Below are positions 53,027 to 62,332 of a DNA stretch of 64,000 nt, piece after piece. Each line of letters begins with the position of its first letter. The stretch's first letter is position 1. Below the pieces are notes generated by a model. That model was not told the origin of the DNA, ran no database searches, and saw only the letters and a list, made by a program, of their open reading frames with translations. The DNA lies in assembly GCF_024298905.1 (NCBI RefSeq), contig NZ_CP101155.1, forward strand, positions 1-64,000, read 5' to 3'. This stretch comes from Natronomonas marina (GTDB taxonomy: Archaea > Halobacteriota > Halobacteria > Halobacteriales > Haloarculaceae). A program made the position numbers and the translations under genes.

Positions 53027-53529
53027 ATGGCATCCATCGACACCGATCCCGACTTGCTGTCGGATACTCACGGCCCTCGCCAAACGCCGTGTGGTGCTTC
53101 TTCGACGAGATAGACGATGTCCCAAATCTGGCCGCCGCCGAAGAACAGGGAGAGGCGTGGGAGGCCCTTCTCGACGACGACCGACTCGGAATGGCAGTCG
53201 TCGATACCGTCGAGATGTCGTTCGTGAGTCGACTCGCCGTCACACCGATCGCACGACGGGTAGGCATCGCGACCGCAATTCTGGACAGATTCCAAGACGA
53301 GTATTCGCGCCTCCACTGTCGCGTTCACAAGGAAAATCTGGCAGGTATCAGACTCGTCGAATCCACCGCGTTCCACCGGAAACAGGAGGGTCGCCACGGC
53401 GAGCTTCGGTGGTACGATATACAGGTCAACGACGTCGGGGAGGGAGACCAATTCGACATGGAGAGCGACACTACCGCAGTATCCTCAACGTCCGCTTCAA
53501 CGGCGTCCCGATCAGGAGGTAACCGATGA
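53027..53529 (+). pseudogene. GNAT acetyltransferase gene with a frameshift near its start
   Basis: The body is a GNAT protein: GYSRPSPNAVWCFFDEID, VEMSFVSRLAVTPIARRVGI with the acetyl-CoA loop (ARRVGIAT), HKENLAGIRLVESTAFHRKQ. No start codon suits that frame after the previous gene. The ATG at 53027 opens a different frame (MASIDTDPDLLS) that would join it if one base were added near 53059. The C-terminal tail is low complexity. Its stop overlaps the next start (ATGA). Confidence 0.58.
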
Positions 53530-54209
53530 TCGACCACGACACCCGTATCAACCCCGATTGGACCGTTGCACAGCTCCTCGATCTCTACGACGGCCATACG
53601 TACGAGACGAAGCACGACCATCCCGACCGCTTCATCTGCGACTTTTGCGCCGCTGGCGTCGCCTATTCGAGCACTCCCCGTGTCGCACAGTACGTTACCG
53701 ACCGCGTCCTCAATCCCGACCATCCCGTCTGGCAGTCCAAAATACGCGAGCATCCTGGGAAGCGCCCGCTCACGCCACTCGCGACCTACTGCGAGGACTG
53801 CGCCGCGCGCCGCCTCTACTTTCCGTGTGAGGGCTTCAACGAGGCCCGAGTGTTCTTCACCCTCGAAGAGGATCGCACGATGTCGAATCCCGAGGTTACG
53901 GACGTCTCGTCGGCCGACGACGGGATACCCTGGAACCCCCGTGAACTCTCCGAAAAGATCACAGGCGTCCCTTGGGAGGCGAACGCCATCCTTGCTGGAG
54001 ATGAACTCTGGGGGCCCGAAAATATGGTCACAGTCTTTCTCTCGATGGGAAGTGGTGTCGACATCCGCGAACTCGTTAAGTGGGACGGATCACTCGATCC
54101 GCAAGTCCTCGGCCACGCACGCTGTGAGTATCGCGCGTTCACTCGGAAGATGCTCGAGAAGGGACAGACTCGAACTGCGTTCCGTGACCACGTTCGCGGA
54201 GACAACTGA
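53526..54209 (+). CDS. Hypothetical cysteine-containing protein
   Basis: A 227-residue protein, coupled to the preceding gene by ATGA. RFICDFCAAGVAYSS and ATYCEDCAARRLYFPCEGFN give a four-Cys site at about 35-105, then an acidic linker and an alpha-helical C-terminal part (WNPRELSEKITGVPWEANAI). No family recognised. Confidence 0.65.
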   Translation: MIDHDTRINPDWTVAQLLDLYDGHTYETKHDHPDRFICDFCAAGVAYSSTPRVAQYVTDRVLNPDHPVWQSKIREHPGKRPLTPLATYCEDCAARRLYFPCEGFNEARVFFTLEEDRTMSNPEVTDVSSADDGIPWNPRELSEKITGVPWEANAILAGDELWGPENMVTVFLSMGSGVDIRELVKWDGSLDPQVLGHARCEYRAFTRKMLEKGQTRTAFRDHVRGDN

Positions 54210-54268
54210 CGTTTGGCACTGCCGGGAGGTGGAGTTTTTTCGTCGCCGATAGACAGCGAGCGCCTCTT

Positions 54269-55354
54269 ATGACCGACTCAACCAGAACTCCTCAAGCGCA
54301 GCTCACGGGGCTCGACTACAAGGGACACGTCCTCGAACAACCTCCTGCGGAGCGAGTAACGGCTTCCGTGGAGACAGCCGAAGACCTCTACGCGGCAGAC
54401 GAAGGCGACCTTCTCTGGATCGATGGCACCGAATACGCGGTCGTCAAGCGAAACTTCGGGATCTTCCACAGCCCGCTCTCAGTCGTCGCCGAAGACGGCA
54501 CACAAGGGCGGCTCATCGGGGGCACCATCAACCAGCAGTCGTCGATAGCCGGCATCGCGTGGACACACGACCTCCCCGAAGACGACGACGATCGCGCCCC
54601 GCAGCCGAGTGACTTGCTTGCGCGGTTTGACCGCGTCTACCGCCTCGAGGAAGACCGCCTCGACTGTCTCCACACCTGGACGCCCGATAGCGATCATCGC
54701 GTCTGCCCCGCGTGTGAAGAACGCAGTGGCGAACCGATACGTATCGAACAGCAGGCCGGAAAGGCCGTCGAACTCCGACAGTGTACGAACACCGACTGCC
54801 AACACATCTATCGGTACGTTCGACCCTTCCCGGAACCGGATACCGCAGCCCTCCTCATTTCTACGGGCACAGTGGACTCTCCCGCGCTCGGATCGGGATA
54901 CACCACGAGTGAAACCGTCGACGAGTATGAACTCTCAGGAGTCTTCCGCTGTACCGAGCAGGACGATTTCAAGTTTCCCGTCGAGACGAACCGTGGTCGC
55001 GACGACGGCTTTTACTCAGCCTCTGAAGTCGCCGCGTTCTGCAACCCAAAGCTCGATCACGACGATCCCGACAACCGCTTCGGTACCGTCACCGTCGACA
55101 CCAACGACCGCACTGGGGGAACAGTCATCCGATGGCGCGACGCACCAGGGAGTCAAGCGAGGATGACCGTCGAGTTTCAGGAGCTCGTCGGCGGAACGGG
55201 CTCGCCCACGCCGGACTACGACCGCGCTCTCGGCTGGAGCCTCAACCGAGACGCGTTCACCGCAATTGTCGACCAGACTGGCCCAACCTGTTCCGACACG
55301 TATCCTGACATTTCCTCTCAACAGAGCGAACCCAACGATTACACAACTGCCTGA
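54269..55354 (+). CDS. Hypothetical protein with central zinc ribbon
   Basis: A 361-residue protein. The N-terminal about 110 residues look beta-rich (EGDLLWIDGTEYAVVKRNFG; GTQGRLIGGTINQQSSIAG). A central zinc ribbon (CPACEERSGEP to QCTNTDCQHIYRYV, about 150-185) resembles transcription-factor-type ribbons. The C-terminal half is not recognised. It may be a DNA- or RNA-binding plasmid protein. Confidence 0.65.
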   Translation: MTDSTRTPQAQLTGLDYKGHVLEQPPAERVTASVETAEDLYAADEGDLLWIDGTEYAVVKRNFGIFHSPLSVVAEDGTQGRLIGGTINQQSSIAGIAWTHDLPEDDDDRAPQPSDLLARFDRVYRLEEDRLDCLHTWTPDSDHRVCPACEERSGEPIRIEQQAGKAVELRQCTNTDCQHIYRYVRPFPEPDTAALLISTGTVDSPALGSGYTTSETVDEYELSGVFRCTEQDDFKFPVETNRGRDDGFYSASEVAAFCNPKLDHDDPDNRFGTVTVDTNDRTGGTVIRWRDAPGSQARMTVEFQELVGGTGSPTPDYDRALGWSLNRDAFTAIVDQTGPTCSDTYPDISSQQSEPNDYTTA

Positions 55355-55410
55355 ATCACCGACCGTTAATACCAGCGAGCCTGCAACCGATACACACGAC
55401 GCGAATAGCG

Positions 55411-56175
55411 ATGGCCACAGATAGTACATTCGAAGAGGACGTCATCTACCTCTGGCGAACGCTTCGCTCCATCGTCCTCGTACTCGTCTTCATCTTCGGC
55501 GCGATCATTACCAGTCTCATCGTCGGCTATGTGGGCATCGTCGTTCTCGATCAGGCCTCCCCAGTTGCCCAGCAGTCAGAGACGGCACGCTTCCTCGCCT
55601 CCGCCGCGTTTAGTGAACTCGGATATGCGATCTTTGTCAGTGGTCTCCTCTACTGGAAAACGGACCTCCTCCCCGCAGGCCTTCGCTTCCGTCGTCCGAC
55701 CCACCGCGACGCCCGCTGGATACTCGGCGGCATTCTCGTGATGATTGTCACAGAATACGTACTCACGTCCCTCTTCACGTTTTTCAACGCTCCAACTGCA
55801 CAGAACGCGGCTGCGATCGAGGCCACCAAACACGCCTCCCTTTCGATGTTCGGCGGGCTCATCGTCCTATCCCTTCTTATCACTGGACCCTGCGAGGAAA
55901 TCCTGTTTCGCGGCCTCATTCAAGGGTATCTCCGCAGGCACTTCTCTGCCATCGGAGCAATACTCCTCGCCAGCCTCTTTTTCGCGAGCGTGCATCTCTT
56001 CGCCTTGCAGGGATCTTTGAGCGGCATCCGAAATGTCCTCCTCTCACTCTTTGCGCTATCACTCATCCTCGGCTTCGCCTACGAGCGTACCGACTCACTC
56101 TTCGTCCCGATCCTCATTCACGGTAGCTATAACGCTATCCTCTTCGCCAATCTCGGCCTCAGTAACCTCTACTAA
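55411..56175 (+). CDS. CPBP-family intramembrane metalloprotease
   Basis: A 254-residue membrane protein of the CAAX/bacteriocin-processing (CPBP, Abi) family with about seven hydrophobic segments. The catalytic motif EExxxR is in CEEILFRGLIQGYLRR (about 170) and the downstream His motifs in ASLFFASVHLFAL and PILIHGSYNAIL. Relatives process membrane peptides or give immunity to peptide toxins; the substrate is unknown. It stands among plasmid genes of unknown function. Confidence 0.9.
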   Translation: MATDSTFEEDVIYLWRTLRSIVLVLVFIFGAIITSLIVGYVGIVVLDQASPVAQQSETARFLASAAFSELGYAIFVSGLLYWKTDLLPAGLRFRRPTHRDARWILGGILVMIVTEYVLTSLFTFFNAPTAQNAAAIEATKHASLSMFGGLIVLSLLITGPCEEILFRGLIQGYLRRHFSAIGAILLASLFFASVHLFALQGSLSGIRNVLLSLFALSLILGFAYERTDSLFVPILIHGSYNAILFANLGLSNLY

Positions 56176-56262
56176 CGGCCGTCCCGGTCTCACCCAAGCC
56201 ATCCCGCTGTTCACACCTATTCTACCGGTATTTTTTAATATCGGATATACGACGAGTGGGCT

Positions 56263-56775
56263 ATGCGTTTCGCATTAGCAGAAGCGAACTGGGGAGACGA
56301 CGACGGCACCACGTCGCTCGCAATCGTGACACCAACAGACCTCGATCGGCCCTCAGAGTACGGCCGGGCCGCAACGGGCTATCAAACCGCTGAAATCGGC
56401 TACGAATTCGACTCCACATACGATCCAACCGTCAACGACCACCCCGATCCGACTCCCGTCGTCTTCTACCCCAACGAACTCCGCGACATCATTACGGAAG
56501 TCCGGAATACGCTCCCCGTTGATCCATTCTCACCCGCGAACTTCGATGTTCTCGCCGATTGGGCTGACAACCAGGAGGGTGGAGAAGGGCTTCTCGCGGA
56601 GATCGGTACAAACGAAAAAGGAAAATGGTGTAAGCAGCTCAAGATGCTCCGAAACGACGGCGGCCACCCCTATCTCAAAGTCCAGCGCGGCGCCCACCAC
56701 ACTTGGCTCCGCGGATCGCCGACCCTCGGTCGCAAAGAATTCGAGGGCGTCTTCGGAAACGTCACCGTCATCTAA
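56263..56775 (+). CDS. Hypothetical protein
   Basis: A 170-residue protein (MRFALAEANWGDDDGTTSLA; PVVFYPNELRDIITEVRNTL; KGKWCKQLKMLRNDGGHPYL). The last third has a wing-like pattern that might bind DNA, but no family is recognised. TATA-like sequence ttttttaata lies about 35 nt upstream. Convergent with the next, minus-strand gene. Confidence 0.6.
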   Translation: MRFALAEANWGDDDGTTSLAIVTPTDLDRPSEYGRAATGYQTAEIGYEFDSTYDPTVNDHPDPTPVVFYPNELRDIITEVRNTLPVDPFSPANFDVLADWADNQEGGEGLLAEIGTNEKGKWCKQLKMLRNDGGHPYLKVQRGAHHTWLRGSPTLGRKEFEGVFGNVTVI

Positions 56776-56784
56776 TCACCAGGA

Positions 56785-57159
56785 TCAGTCCCCCTTCGGA
56801 TTGACAGGCGCGATATACTCGTTCTTCCAACTGTCACCGTCTCGCCATTGCCAATAATAATACCTGTATCCCTGTTTCGGTTCCTTCACCGTGATGTAGG
56901 CCCCTGTAGCGGGGACATCATCGTAGTCGTCGGGATCCACCGAGACACCCTGCCCCTCGAGGTCCTCGACGACATCATCGTCGACGGCATCCTCTGGAGC
57001 GGTATCTGGAGACGCAGGTAGTTGCTCCCGCTTCCAATTGGCGAGAGCCTGTGCGTAGTCAGCCAAGTCCTCCAGCTCCTCGACCGATAATTCGTCCACC
57101 GTGTCTCGAACGTGTGCCGGAAGATTAGGTCCAGAGGGGCGCTCAGTGTCGTCCGTCAT
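56785..57159 (-). CDS. Small acidic protein (DUF6788-like)
   Basis: A 124-residue protein with a helical start (LPAHVRDTVDELSVEELEDL), an acidic linker, and an aromatic C-terminus (QGYRYYYWQWRDGDSWKNEY) that resembles a small haloarchaeal family with a YYYWRWR signature. It is the only minus-strand gene of the 48-64 kb block. Function unknown. Confidence 0.65.
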   Translation of the reverse strand: MTDDTERPSGPNLPAHVRDTVDELSVEELEDLADYAQALANWKREQLPASPDTAPEDAVDDDVVEDLEGQGVSVDPDDYDDVPATGAYITVKEPKQGYRYYYWQWRDGDSWKNEYIAPVNPKGD

Positions 57160-57264
57160 TAGTTACCCCACAGAGGGGCACATCCATAACTATTGTGGGG
57201 TAACTCGCGATGAGCACTCTCCGGTTGCTTTCTCGCCCCCCACAGGAGGTGGAGGTAACTACGG

Positions 57265-58146
57265 ATGTCTACCCACCAGATCACCCCGGCGGACGAGCAC
57301 CTCCCACCGCTCGAACTTCCCCCAGGCGCGCTCGACGCATCACACCCAGACTATGAGAACACCACGGGTAGTGACCCACCGGAGACCGAACCGATCGAGC
57401 ACCGCATCCGTCTCGACATCATCGAGGCTGGCGGGCTCTTGTCTCACGACACCCACGCCCCCACCCCGCTCGCCCGGCAGTACATCCAAAAAACGCTCGT
57501 CGATACTTACGAAAGCGAACGCCGGTTCTTCCCCTCCTACGACTGCCTCGATGACTTCCTCGACGAGGCTCCTGCCTTCCTCACAGGTGAGCTCGAACCC
57601 CATTACCACGAGCTCGAGCAGATTCGCGCCAATCGCCGAAAGTGGTACACGGAACTCATCCCGAAAAATCTCGACACTATTCAAGGAACAGCCGACTCCC
57701 TCCTCCCCCTCCACGCAAACACTTTCCACGGAGTCGTCATCGTCGACGCGAACACCGATCCCATCGAGTATGCCGACGAACACGACCTCGATGTAGACGA
57801 CATCATTCGGGAAGCCCAGCTCGATAACCACATCCTGCCCGCCGAATACGGGATCACTCTCCCGGCACCGCTTCTCGTCGGGGAATTCGCCAGCGGGTCC
57901 ACTTACGCATTCCTTCCCTGGTCAGACGCTGTCGTCTGTGGCTGTCCCTACAAGCAGACGAACAAGTGGGCGGTGATGTGCAAACACGAACTGGCGGCTG
58001 CGTCTTGTCTCGCCAACGCTTACGAAGGAGACGTTGATGCCAAGTACCTTCTCCCGATCGACGTCGGTGTTGACATCCCGCAGCGCGCCCGTCGGTTCGT
58101 CAGCCCGACCGTCGCCGCCACTCACACGCCCCGGAAGCAACGGTGA
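57265..58146 (+). CDS. SWIM zinc-finger protein, larger form
   Basis: A 293-residue protein. The C-terminal part contains VVCGCPYKQTNKWAVMCKHE (about 225-245), the CxC...CxH pattern of a SWIM zinc finger. Most of the rest is helical and acidic, with no other domain recognised. It has a GGAGGTGG-like site 5-15 nt upstream. A second, smaller SWIM protein is encoded at 49.5 kb. Its stop overlaps the next start (GTGA). Confidence 0.72.
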   Translation: MSTHQITPADEHLPPLELPPGALDASHPDYENTTGSDPPETEPIEHRIRLDIIEAGGLLSHDTHAPTPLARQYIQKTLVDTYESERRFFPSYDCLDDFLDEAPAFLTGELEPHYHELEQIRANRRKWYTELIPKNLDTIQGTADSLLPLHANTFHGVVIVDANTDPIEYADEHDLDVDDIIREAQLDNHILPAEYGITLPAPLLVGEFASGSTYAFLPWSDAVVCGCPYKQTNKWAVMCKHELAAASCLANAYEGDVDAKYLLPIDVGVDIPQRARRFVSPTVAATHTPRKQR

Positions 58147-58505
58147 TCACGATGACGCACTCTATCGCAGACTCGGGGAGCCACCCCCAACTGCAGTGGC
58201 TTATTCGCGGGTCGCCCGCGATTACGCTCACTGAAGCGCTCTACGACGCCATCCCTGTTGAGGTCCTCGACAACACCGTTGTCGACGCTGACGTCTATTA
58301 TCACGTCGCGACTGACACCATCATCGTCGTCCAATTCGATACGGTCCAAACCGTCCTCGAACGGGACGGTGCTCCTCTCCGTTGCCCACACGACAACGAC
58401 CCTGCTTCTTGTCCGTCGTGTCCCACTCAAGGCAATACGACCGATTGCGATTCACTCGATAGCACCGACCACCAGCCACACGACCCGTCACCAGCCTGTT
58501 CATGA
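58143..58505 (+). CDS. Hypothetical protein, Cys/His-rich end
   Basis: About 120 residues starting at a GTG that overlaps the SWIM gene stop (an ATG at 58152 is the alternative). The body is alpha-beta (LTEALYDAIPVEVLDNTVVD; TDTIIVVQFDTVQTVLERDG). The end carries CPHDNDPASCPSC, a possible metal site. No family recognised. Confidence 0.6.
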   Translation: MITMTHSIADSGSHPQLQWLIRGSPAITLTEALYDAIPVEVLDNTVVDADVYYHVATDTIIVVQFDTVQTVLERDGAPLRCPHDNDPASCPSCPTQGNTTDCDSLDSTDHQPHDPSPACS

Positions 58506-58572
58506 GTCCCGATGTCCTGCAGACTTCACACGGTCGACGAGAGCCTTCCCAAGCACCCCACTCCTCCTGACT

Positions 58573-59244
58573 ATGCAGATCGACACAGCCACCTTCACCA
58601 AGATCCAGACTTATCGCGTTACCGCTGACCCGGTCGTCGCGAGTGACCACGCCGCCGGCGCCGCTAATTTCGAAGACGGTATCCACGAGGAACGCTGCGC
58701 ACTCGTTGAGGACACTCCGACAGGTGAGCGTGTACCCGTCGCAACGTGGGGCGAGCTCGCGGCACTCTGTTCGACGGCCTCCCTCACGCACGCCGCATTC
58801 ACGAACGCGGAGTTCGTCAGCCTCTACCAGTACGCCTTCCGCCAGTACCTCGACGGGATCGCCGGCAATGACCAGGAAATGGACGCGATGCTTCCCTCGA
58901 ACTCCCCGATCCTCCCCGCAGACGACGAAATTCGCGATAGAGCCCGTGACCTCCGCGAAGCGCTCAAGCGCGACCGCGACCGCTGGTTCACCGAGCACGT
59001 CAATGAACTCGACATCGAAACCGACGGTGTCCCGACGGCATTCTGGCTCCACGATTCCACGACAACGGCAGCAGAATTTCTCGCCGAGTGGTTCGCGGCC
59101 GGTGAGGACTCCGAACGGCTTCTCCAAAGCCTCCCCAGTCTCCCCGGACAGACACTCGGCGTCGAAGTCGAGACGTCCGAGAGTACGTCCACTGGGACAG
59201 CAGGTCCAACCGACCCCGTGCAGGCCGGTCTCGATATGTTCTAA
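58573..59244 (+). CDS. Hypothetical protein
   Basis: A 223-residue acidic protein (MQIDTATFTKIQTYRVTADP; VPVATWGELAALCSTASLTH; RDLREALKRDRDRWFTEHVN). Mostly helical with no recognised domain. The ATG at 58573 follows a gap of about 70 nt; the longer upstream frame is a shadow. It is the last gene before a lower-GC insert. Confidence 0.62.
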   Translation: MQIDTATFTKIQTYRVTADPVVASDHAAGAANFEDGIHEERCALVEDTPTGERVPVATWGELAALCSTASLTHAAFTNAEFVSLYQYAFRQYLDGIAGNDQEMDAMLPSNSPILPADDEIRDRARDLREALKRDRDRWFTEHVNELDIETDGVPTAFWLHDSTTTAAEFLAEWFAAGEDSERLLQSLPSLPGQTLGVEVETSESTSTGTAGPTDPVQAGLDMF

Positions 59245-59480
59245 TGGGATTGTAAAAAATCCAGAGATTCATTTAGTACAACTCTAAGGACTGATAGGAT
59301 AGGTGTGCGATATACACTGTGTTTGAGTAAAAACGCCTCTCGAGAGATTTTAGAGGTGCTCGAGATCTACGTAACGTTCATTCAGGAGAACAGAGATATT
59401 GACAACTTGGGCTAGGTGAGATCGAGAACCAAGTACCTTCACCCAGCCAATTTATTGTCATCCCAGTGGCTGAATCTCAT
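59245..59480. other. AT-rich junction region
   Basis: About 235 bases without a gene, where GC drops sharply after 59244. Likely promoter region and left edge of the insert carrying the next two genes. No inverted or direct repeat marking an element end was identified. Confidence 0.35.
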
Positions 59481-59963
59481 ATGGCTGACGAAAAATACGG
59501 TCGAATGAGTGAGGAGGCACGTTCATCCTTAGACCACTTAATCGAAAATCAGAATCAATTCAGTGATCATTCGATTGAGGTAATTAAAATTAACCTCTTA
59601 GTAGGGAGCCTGGTTCTTACAGCAGGTTCGTTCTTAGCAAACAGTGTCGGTATAACTCCAATCCCGACGAAGGCGTACATATCTGGGGGTGTCGCGGTCT
59701 TAGCGTGGTTGGGTTCAATTCTGATGGCTGAACTCACCTATTTTGGAATCCGGACGCACATCGGCGTTAGTCACTCGGCTATTGAGCACTTTCCCGATGT
59801 AGAAATTGAAGATATAGAAGAAGTATTATTGAGGAGTTATTCAGATATGCTCCAATATAGCGCTGAAGAGAACCGATCCACCGCTAGGCACATTATGCTT
59901 TCATTCGCACTCACGACGCTCTCGATAGTTGCGTTCTGTTTGACCGGAATCTTCCTAACCTGA
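59481..59963 (+). CDS. Small membrane protein
   Basis: A 160-residue protein. A soluble helical start (EEARSSLDHLIENQNQFSDH) precedes two membrane helices (about 40-60 and 70-92: LLVGSLVLTAGSFLANSVG; YISGGVAVLAWLGSILMAE). A cytoplasmic helix follows (EIEDIEEVLLRSYSDMLQYS) and a third membrane helix ends the protein (SFALTTLSIVAFCLTGIF). The layout resembles small pore-like effectors associated with defence loci, but no family is confirmed. It lies about 95 nt upstream of the rhomboid gene in a lower-GC segment. Confidence 0.65.
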   Translation: MADEKYGRMSEEARSSLDHLIENQNQFSDHSIEVIKINLLVGSLVLTAGSFLANSVGITPIPTKAYISGGVAVLAWLGSILMAELTYFGIRTHIGVSHSAIEHFPDVEIEDIEEVLLRSYSDMLQYSAEENRSTARHIMLSFALTTLSIVAFCLTGIFLT

Positions 59964-60057
59964 TACGTTGGGACGGATCTCAGTCGAAGCTGAGGGTCAA
60001 ATTCCGACTCAACGGGTATGAGACATTTTATTTTGTTGCTGTTTGAATTCGAGCACT

Positions 60058-61617
60058 ATGAGTCGTGTGATGACTTTCCTCTCAAATAAGAGGCTGACTC
60101 TCTCGTTCATAGTGATTCTCCTCATTACCTATCTACTAGAACTTCTCACCATCGCCCAGTTGGGAATAGAGACGTTCGAGTTCTGGTTTCTCTTTACTCC
60201 AGGATTCGATCCCACACCGGCATGGATACTCTCCTTGTTTGCTCACGGAACAGTCCGACACCTGGGCATCAATATCGTTGGGATTCTGGTATACGGACTG
60301 GTGCTGGAGCGATACGTAGCGCGGAAGACGTATCTTGGTGTCTACGTCTTAACTGGTCTCCTCGCAGGACTCATCCACACAAACCTGACTGACAACATCG
60401 GAGCTGGGGCGAGTGGTGCAATTATGGGAGTCGTCGGCTTCTATGCCATCGTGTATCTGGCGTTGTACCGGCCGAATGGGTGGAACGATCCATTGGAGAA
60501 TGTCCGCTATGTCCTTGCCATCCTCGGGCCATTCGTAATTGGTTCACAGTACGCTGTTGACATCTACGTCAACAATGGTGGATATGCCCATGTCTCCGGT
60601 GGAATCATAGGAATTCTTCTGGGACTCGTCTACGCGAGGTCTCAGGTGGAGAGTTCTATCTCCAGAACAATCGAGGCAGCCAGAGAGTCTCCGTTCCGAA
60701 CGGCGCTCTTGGTACTGATCTTGGCCGAGACAGCAGTGATAGTCTACCTCCTGATAGTGATTCCAGAGAACCCAGCAACCTCAACGGCAGTCCAAGCCGG
60801 AGCCACGATCATCCTGGTTCTCATCACGATCTGGTACGCAGACCACACGAGACGGAGCGCCGACCTCTTCCGACGTGAACTGGAATTGGAGACCCAACGG
60901 AACCATGCCGATACCCTCCAGATTCGTACTGACAAGTGGTTAGAATATTTCCCATCCGTTCGTGAGACTGATGTCCCGCTATTCGTAGATAGAGATTCGA
61001 TGCACGCAGTTCCGGTGAGTCTCCGAGGGGATCCGTACTTCGAAGATCTCACAACGAATCACGCCTCAGACCTCCGAGACTCTGTAGATCATATAGACAA
61101 CCTATACTCTGAATTTTTGGATATTCGCGATGATTTCGTGAATACCCTAAGTATCGACGTGTATCCTGATATGAGGCAGGTCGATGTTCTTGAGGAGAAC
61201 TACGCCAAATGGCTGTTCGAGCGAGTGCTACTGTTGGAGCGGACGGGCAAGGACAAAGAGGATCTCAAATCAGCAGTCGGTGACGCCTTCGAAACCAGCG
61301 CAGAGGAGGAAGACGAACACTTCCGATTGCTTGGAGATACTGACCAATTTCGGAGGAGACCGATCATGCTCTATCACTACAAGCGGTCCCTTGCGAACAG
61401 CCGAAAGGAACCGTACATGTTCCGTATGTACGCCAGAGCTCCGCAGATGCATATTGACGATATTGAGTCGGTATCAGGATACTCTGATGCAGTCGACGCT
61501 GCTGAACTGCTTGACGACATCGAGATGGAACTCGGGGAGTTAGAAAAGAAACTGATTGAGTATAATGAAGCTCCCAGGTTCGAGGGTGAGTGCGGTCTGA
61601 TACTGGACATCGAATAG
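60058..61617 (+). CDS. Rhomboid protease with large cytoplasmic C-terminal domain
   Basis: A 519-residue protein. The N-terminal half is a rhomboid intramembrane serine protease: SLFAHGTVRHLGINIVGILV, the catalytic Ser in GAGASGAIMGVVGFYA (about 117) and the catalytic His in GGYAHVSGGIIGILLG (about 177). One or two extra helices lie at about 215-265. The C-terminal about 250 residues are soluble and helical (DHIDNLYSEFLDIRDDFVNT; VLEENYAKWLFERVLLLERT) and not recognised. Rhomboids cleave membrane substrates; the three-helix protein just upstream is a candidate. Confidence 0.87.
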   Translation: MSRVMTFLSNKRLTLSFIVILLITYLLELLTIAQLGIETFEFWFLFTPGFDPTPAWILSLFAHGTVRHLGINIVGILVYGLVLERYVARKTYLGVYVLTGLLAGLIHTNLTDNIGAGASGAIMGVVGFYAIVYLALYRPNGWNDPLENVRYVLAILGPFVIGSQYAVDIYVNNGGYAHVSGGIIGILLGLVYARSQVESSISRTIEAARESPFRTALLVLILAETAVIVYLLIVIPENPATSTAVQAGATIILVLITIWYADHTRRSADLFRRELELETQRNHADTLQIRTDKWLEYFPSVRETDVPLFVDRDSMHAVPVSLRGDPYFEDLTTNHASDLRDSVDHIDNLYSEFLDIRDDFVNTLSIDVYPDMRQVDVLEENYAKWLFERVLLLERTGKDKEDLKSAVGDAFETSAEEEDEHFRLLGDTDQFRRRPIMLYHYKRSLANSRKEPYMFRMYARAPQMHIDDIESVSGYSDAVDAAELLDDIEMELGELEKKLIEYNEAPRFEGECGLILDIE

Positions 61618-62252
61618 GTACTGGATTCTTTCACGTCTGGACAGCTCCCGATGCCCCTCAATCAGTCGCCGGCTTCGACCACTTCGACAAGGTAGCTGTC
61701 AAAGCCATCGACGACCGCGTACAAGACTTCCACAACCGTGCTCCGGTCGCGACCGTCGACGCCGTGGAGGACCACCGTTCGGGTAGTGTTGTCCGAGCGA
61801 TCGACAAAGCCGTCGATTGGATGGAAGCAGTCTCTCCCGGCGCTTGGAAGCACCCTGCTGATAACGAGGCTGTGTTCGACCCTCCACCCGGTTATGAACT
61901 CACGCACTACTACATCGAGAGCAGAGAGGAAATCGTCTACTACCATAGAGAAGGTACTCACGAAGGTCAGCGACCTACGGGGAGCACGACCGCAGTCGGT
62001 CTCGAAGTGACCACTAAAACAGATCCATACTTTGTCGTCAAAGTGGGGCGAGACAGCGGTAACGCTACCGTCGCGCTCGCCCCGTGGGACTATGCACACG
62101 AAACTGAGATGGTCGACATCCGAAATCCACCCGACGGATACGGACCCAACATCGCATTAACGATCGCTCGCAACTATGCTGCCGCCGTAATCGGCAATGA
62201 CACCGATCCGCCTGCCGTCCGGCAAGCAAACCTCACAGCGTGGACACAGTAG
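61590..62252 (+). CDS. Hypothetical protein, possibly 5'-truncated
   Basis: About 220 residues from a GTG at 61590 that overlaps the rhomboid gene. Only from about residue 12 (GTGFFHVWTAPDAPQSVAGF) does it look like native coding sequence, and GC returns to backbone level there. The gene may have been cut by the insertion of the preceding low-GC segment. The body (DFHNRAPVATVDAVEDH; VVKVGRDSGNATVALAPWDY) has no recognised family. Confidence 0.55.
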   Translation: MRSDTGHRIGTGFFHVWTAPDAPQSVAGFDHFDKVAVKAIDDRVQDFHNRAPVATVDAVEDHRSGSVVRAIDKAVDWMEAVSPGAWKHPADNEAVFDPPPGYELTHYYIESREEIVYYHREGTHEGQRPTGSTTAVGLEVTTKTDPYFVVKVGRDSGNATVALAPWDYAHETEMVDIRNPPDGYGPNIALTIARNYAAAVIGNDTDPPAVRQANLTAWTQ

Positions 62253-62332
62253 TTTACCATCTATACGCTGTACATCACACCCTTCACCGAGAATTTCTCA
62301 CCCTCCACGAAGAGTGGAGGTTCCATCGATAG

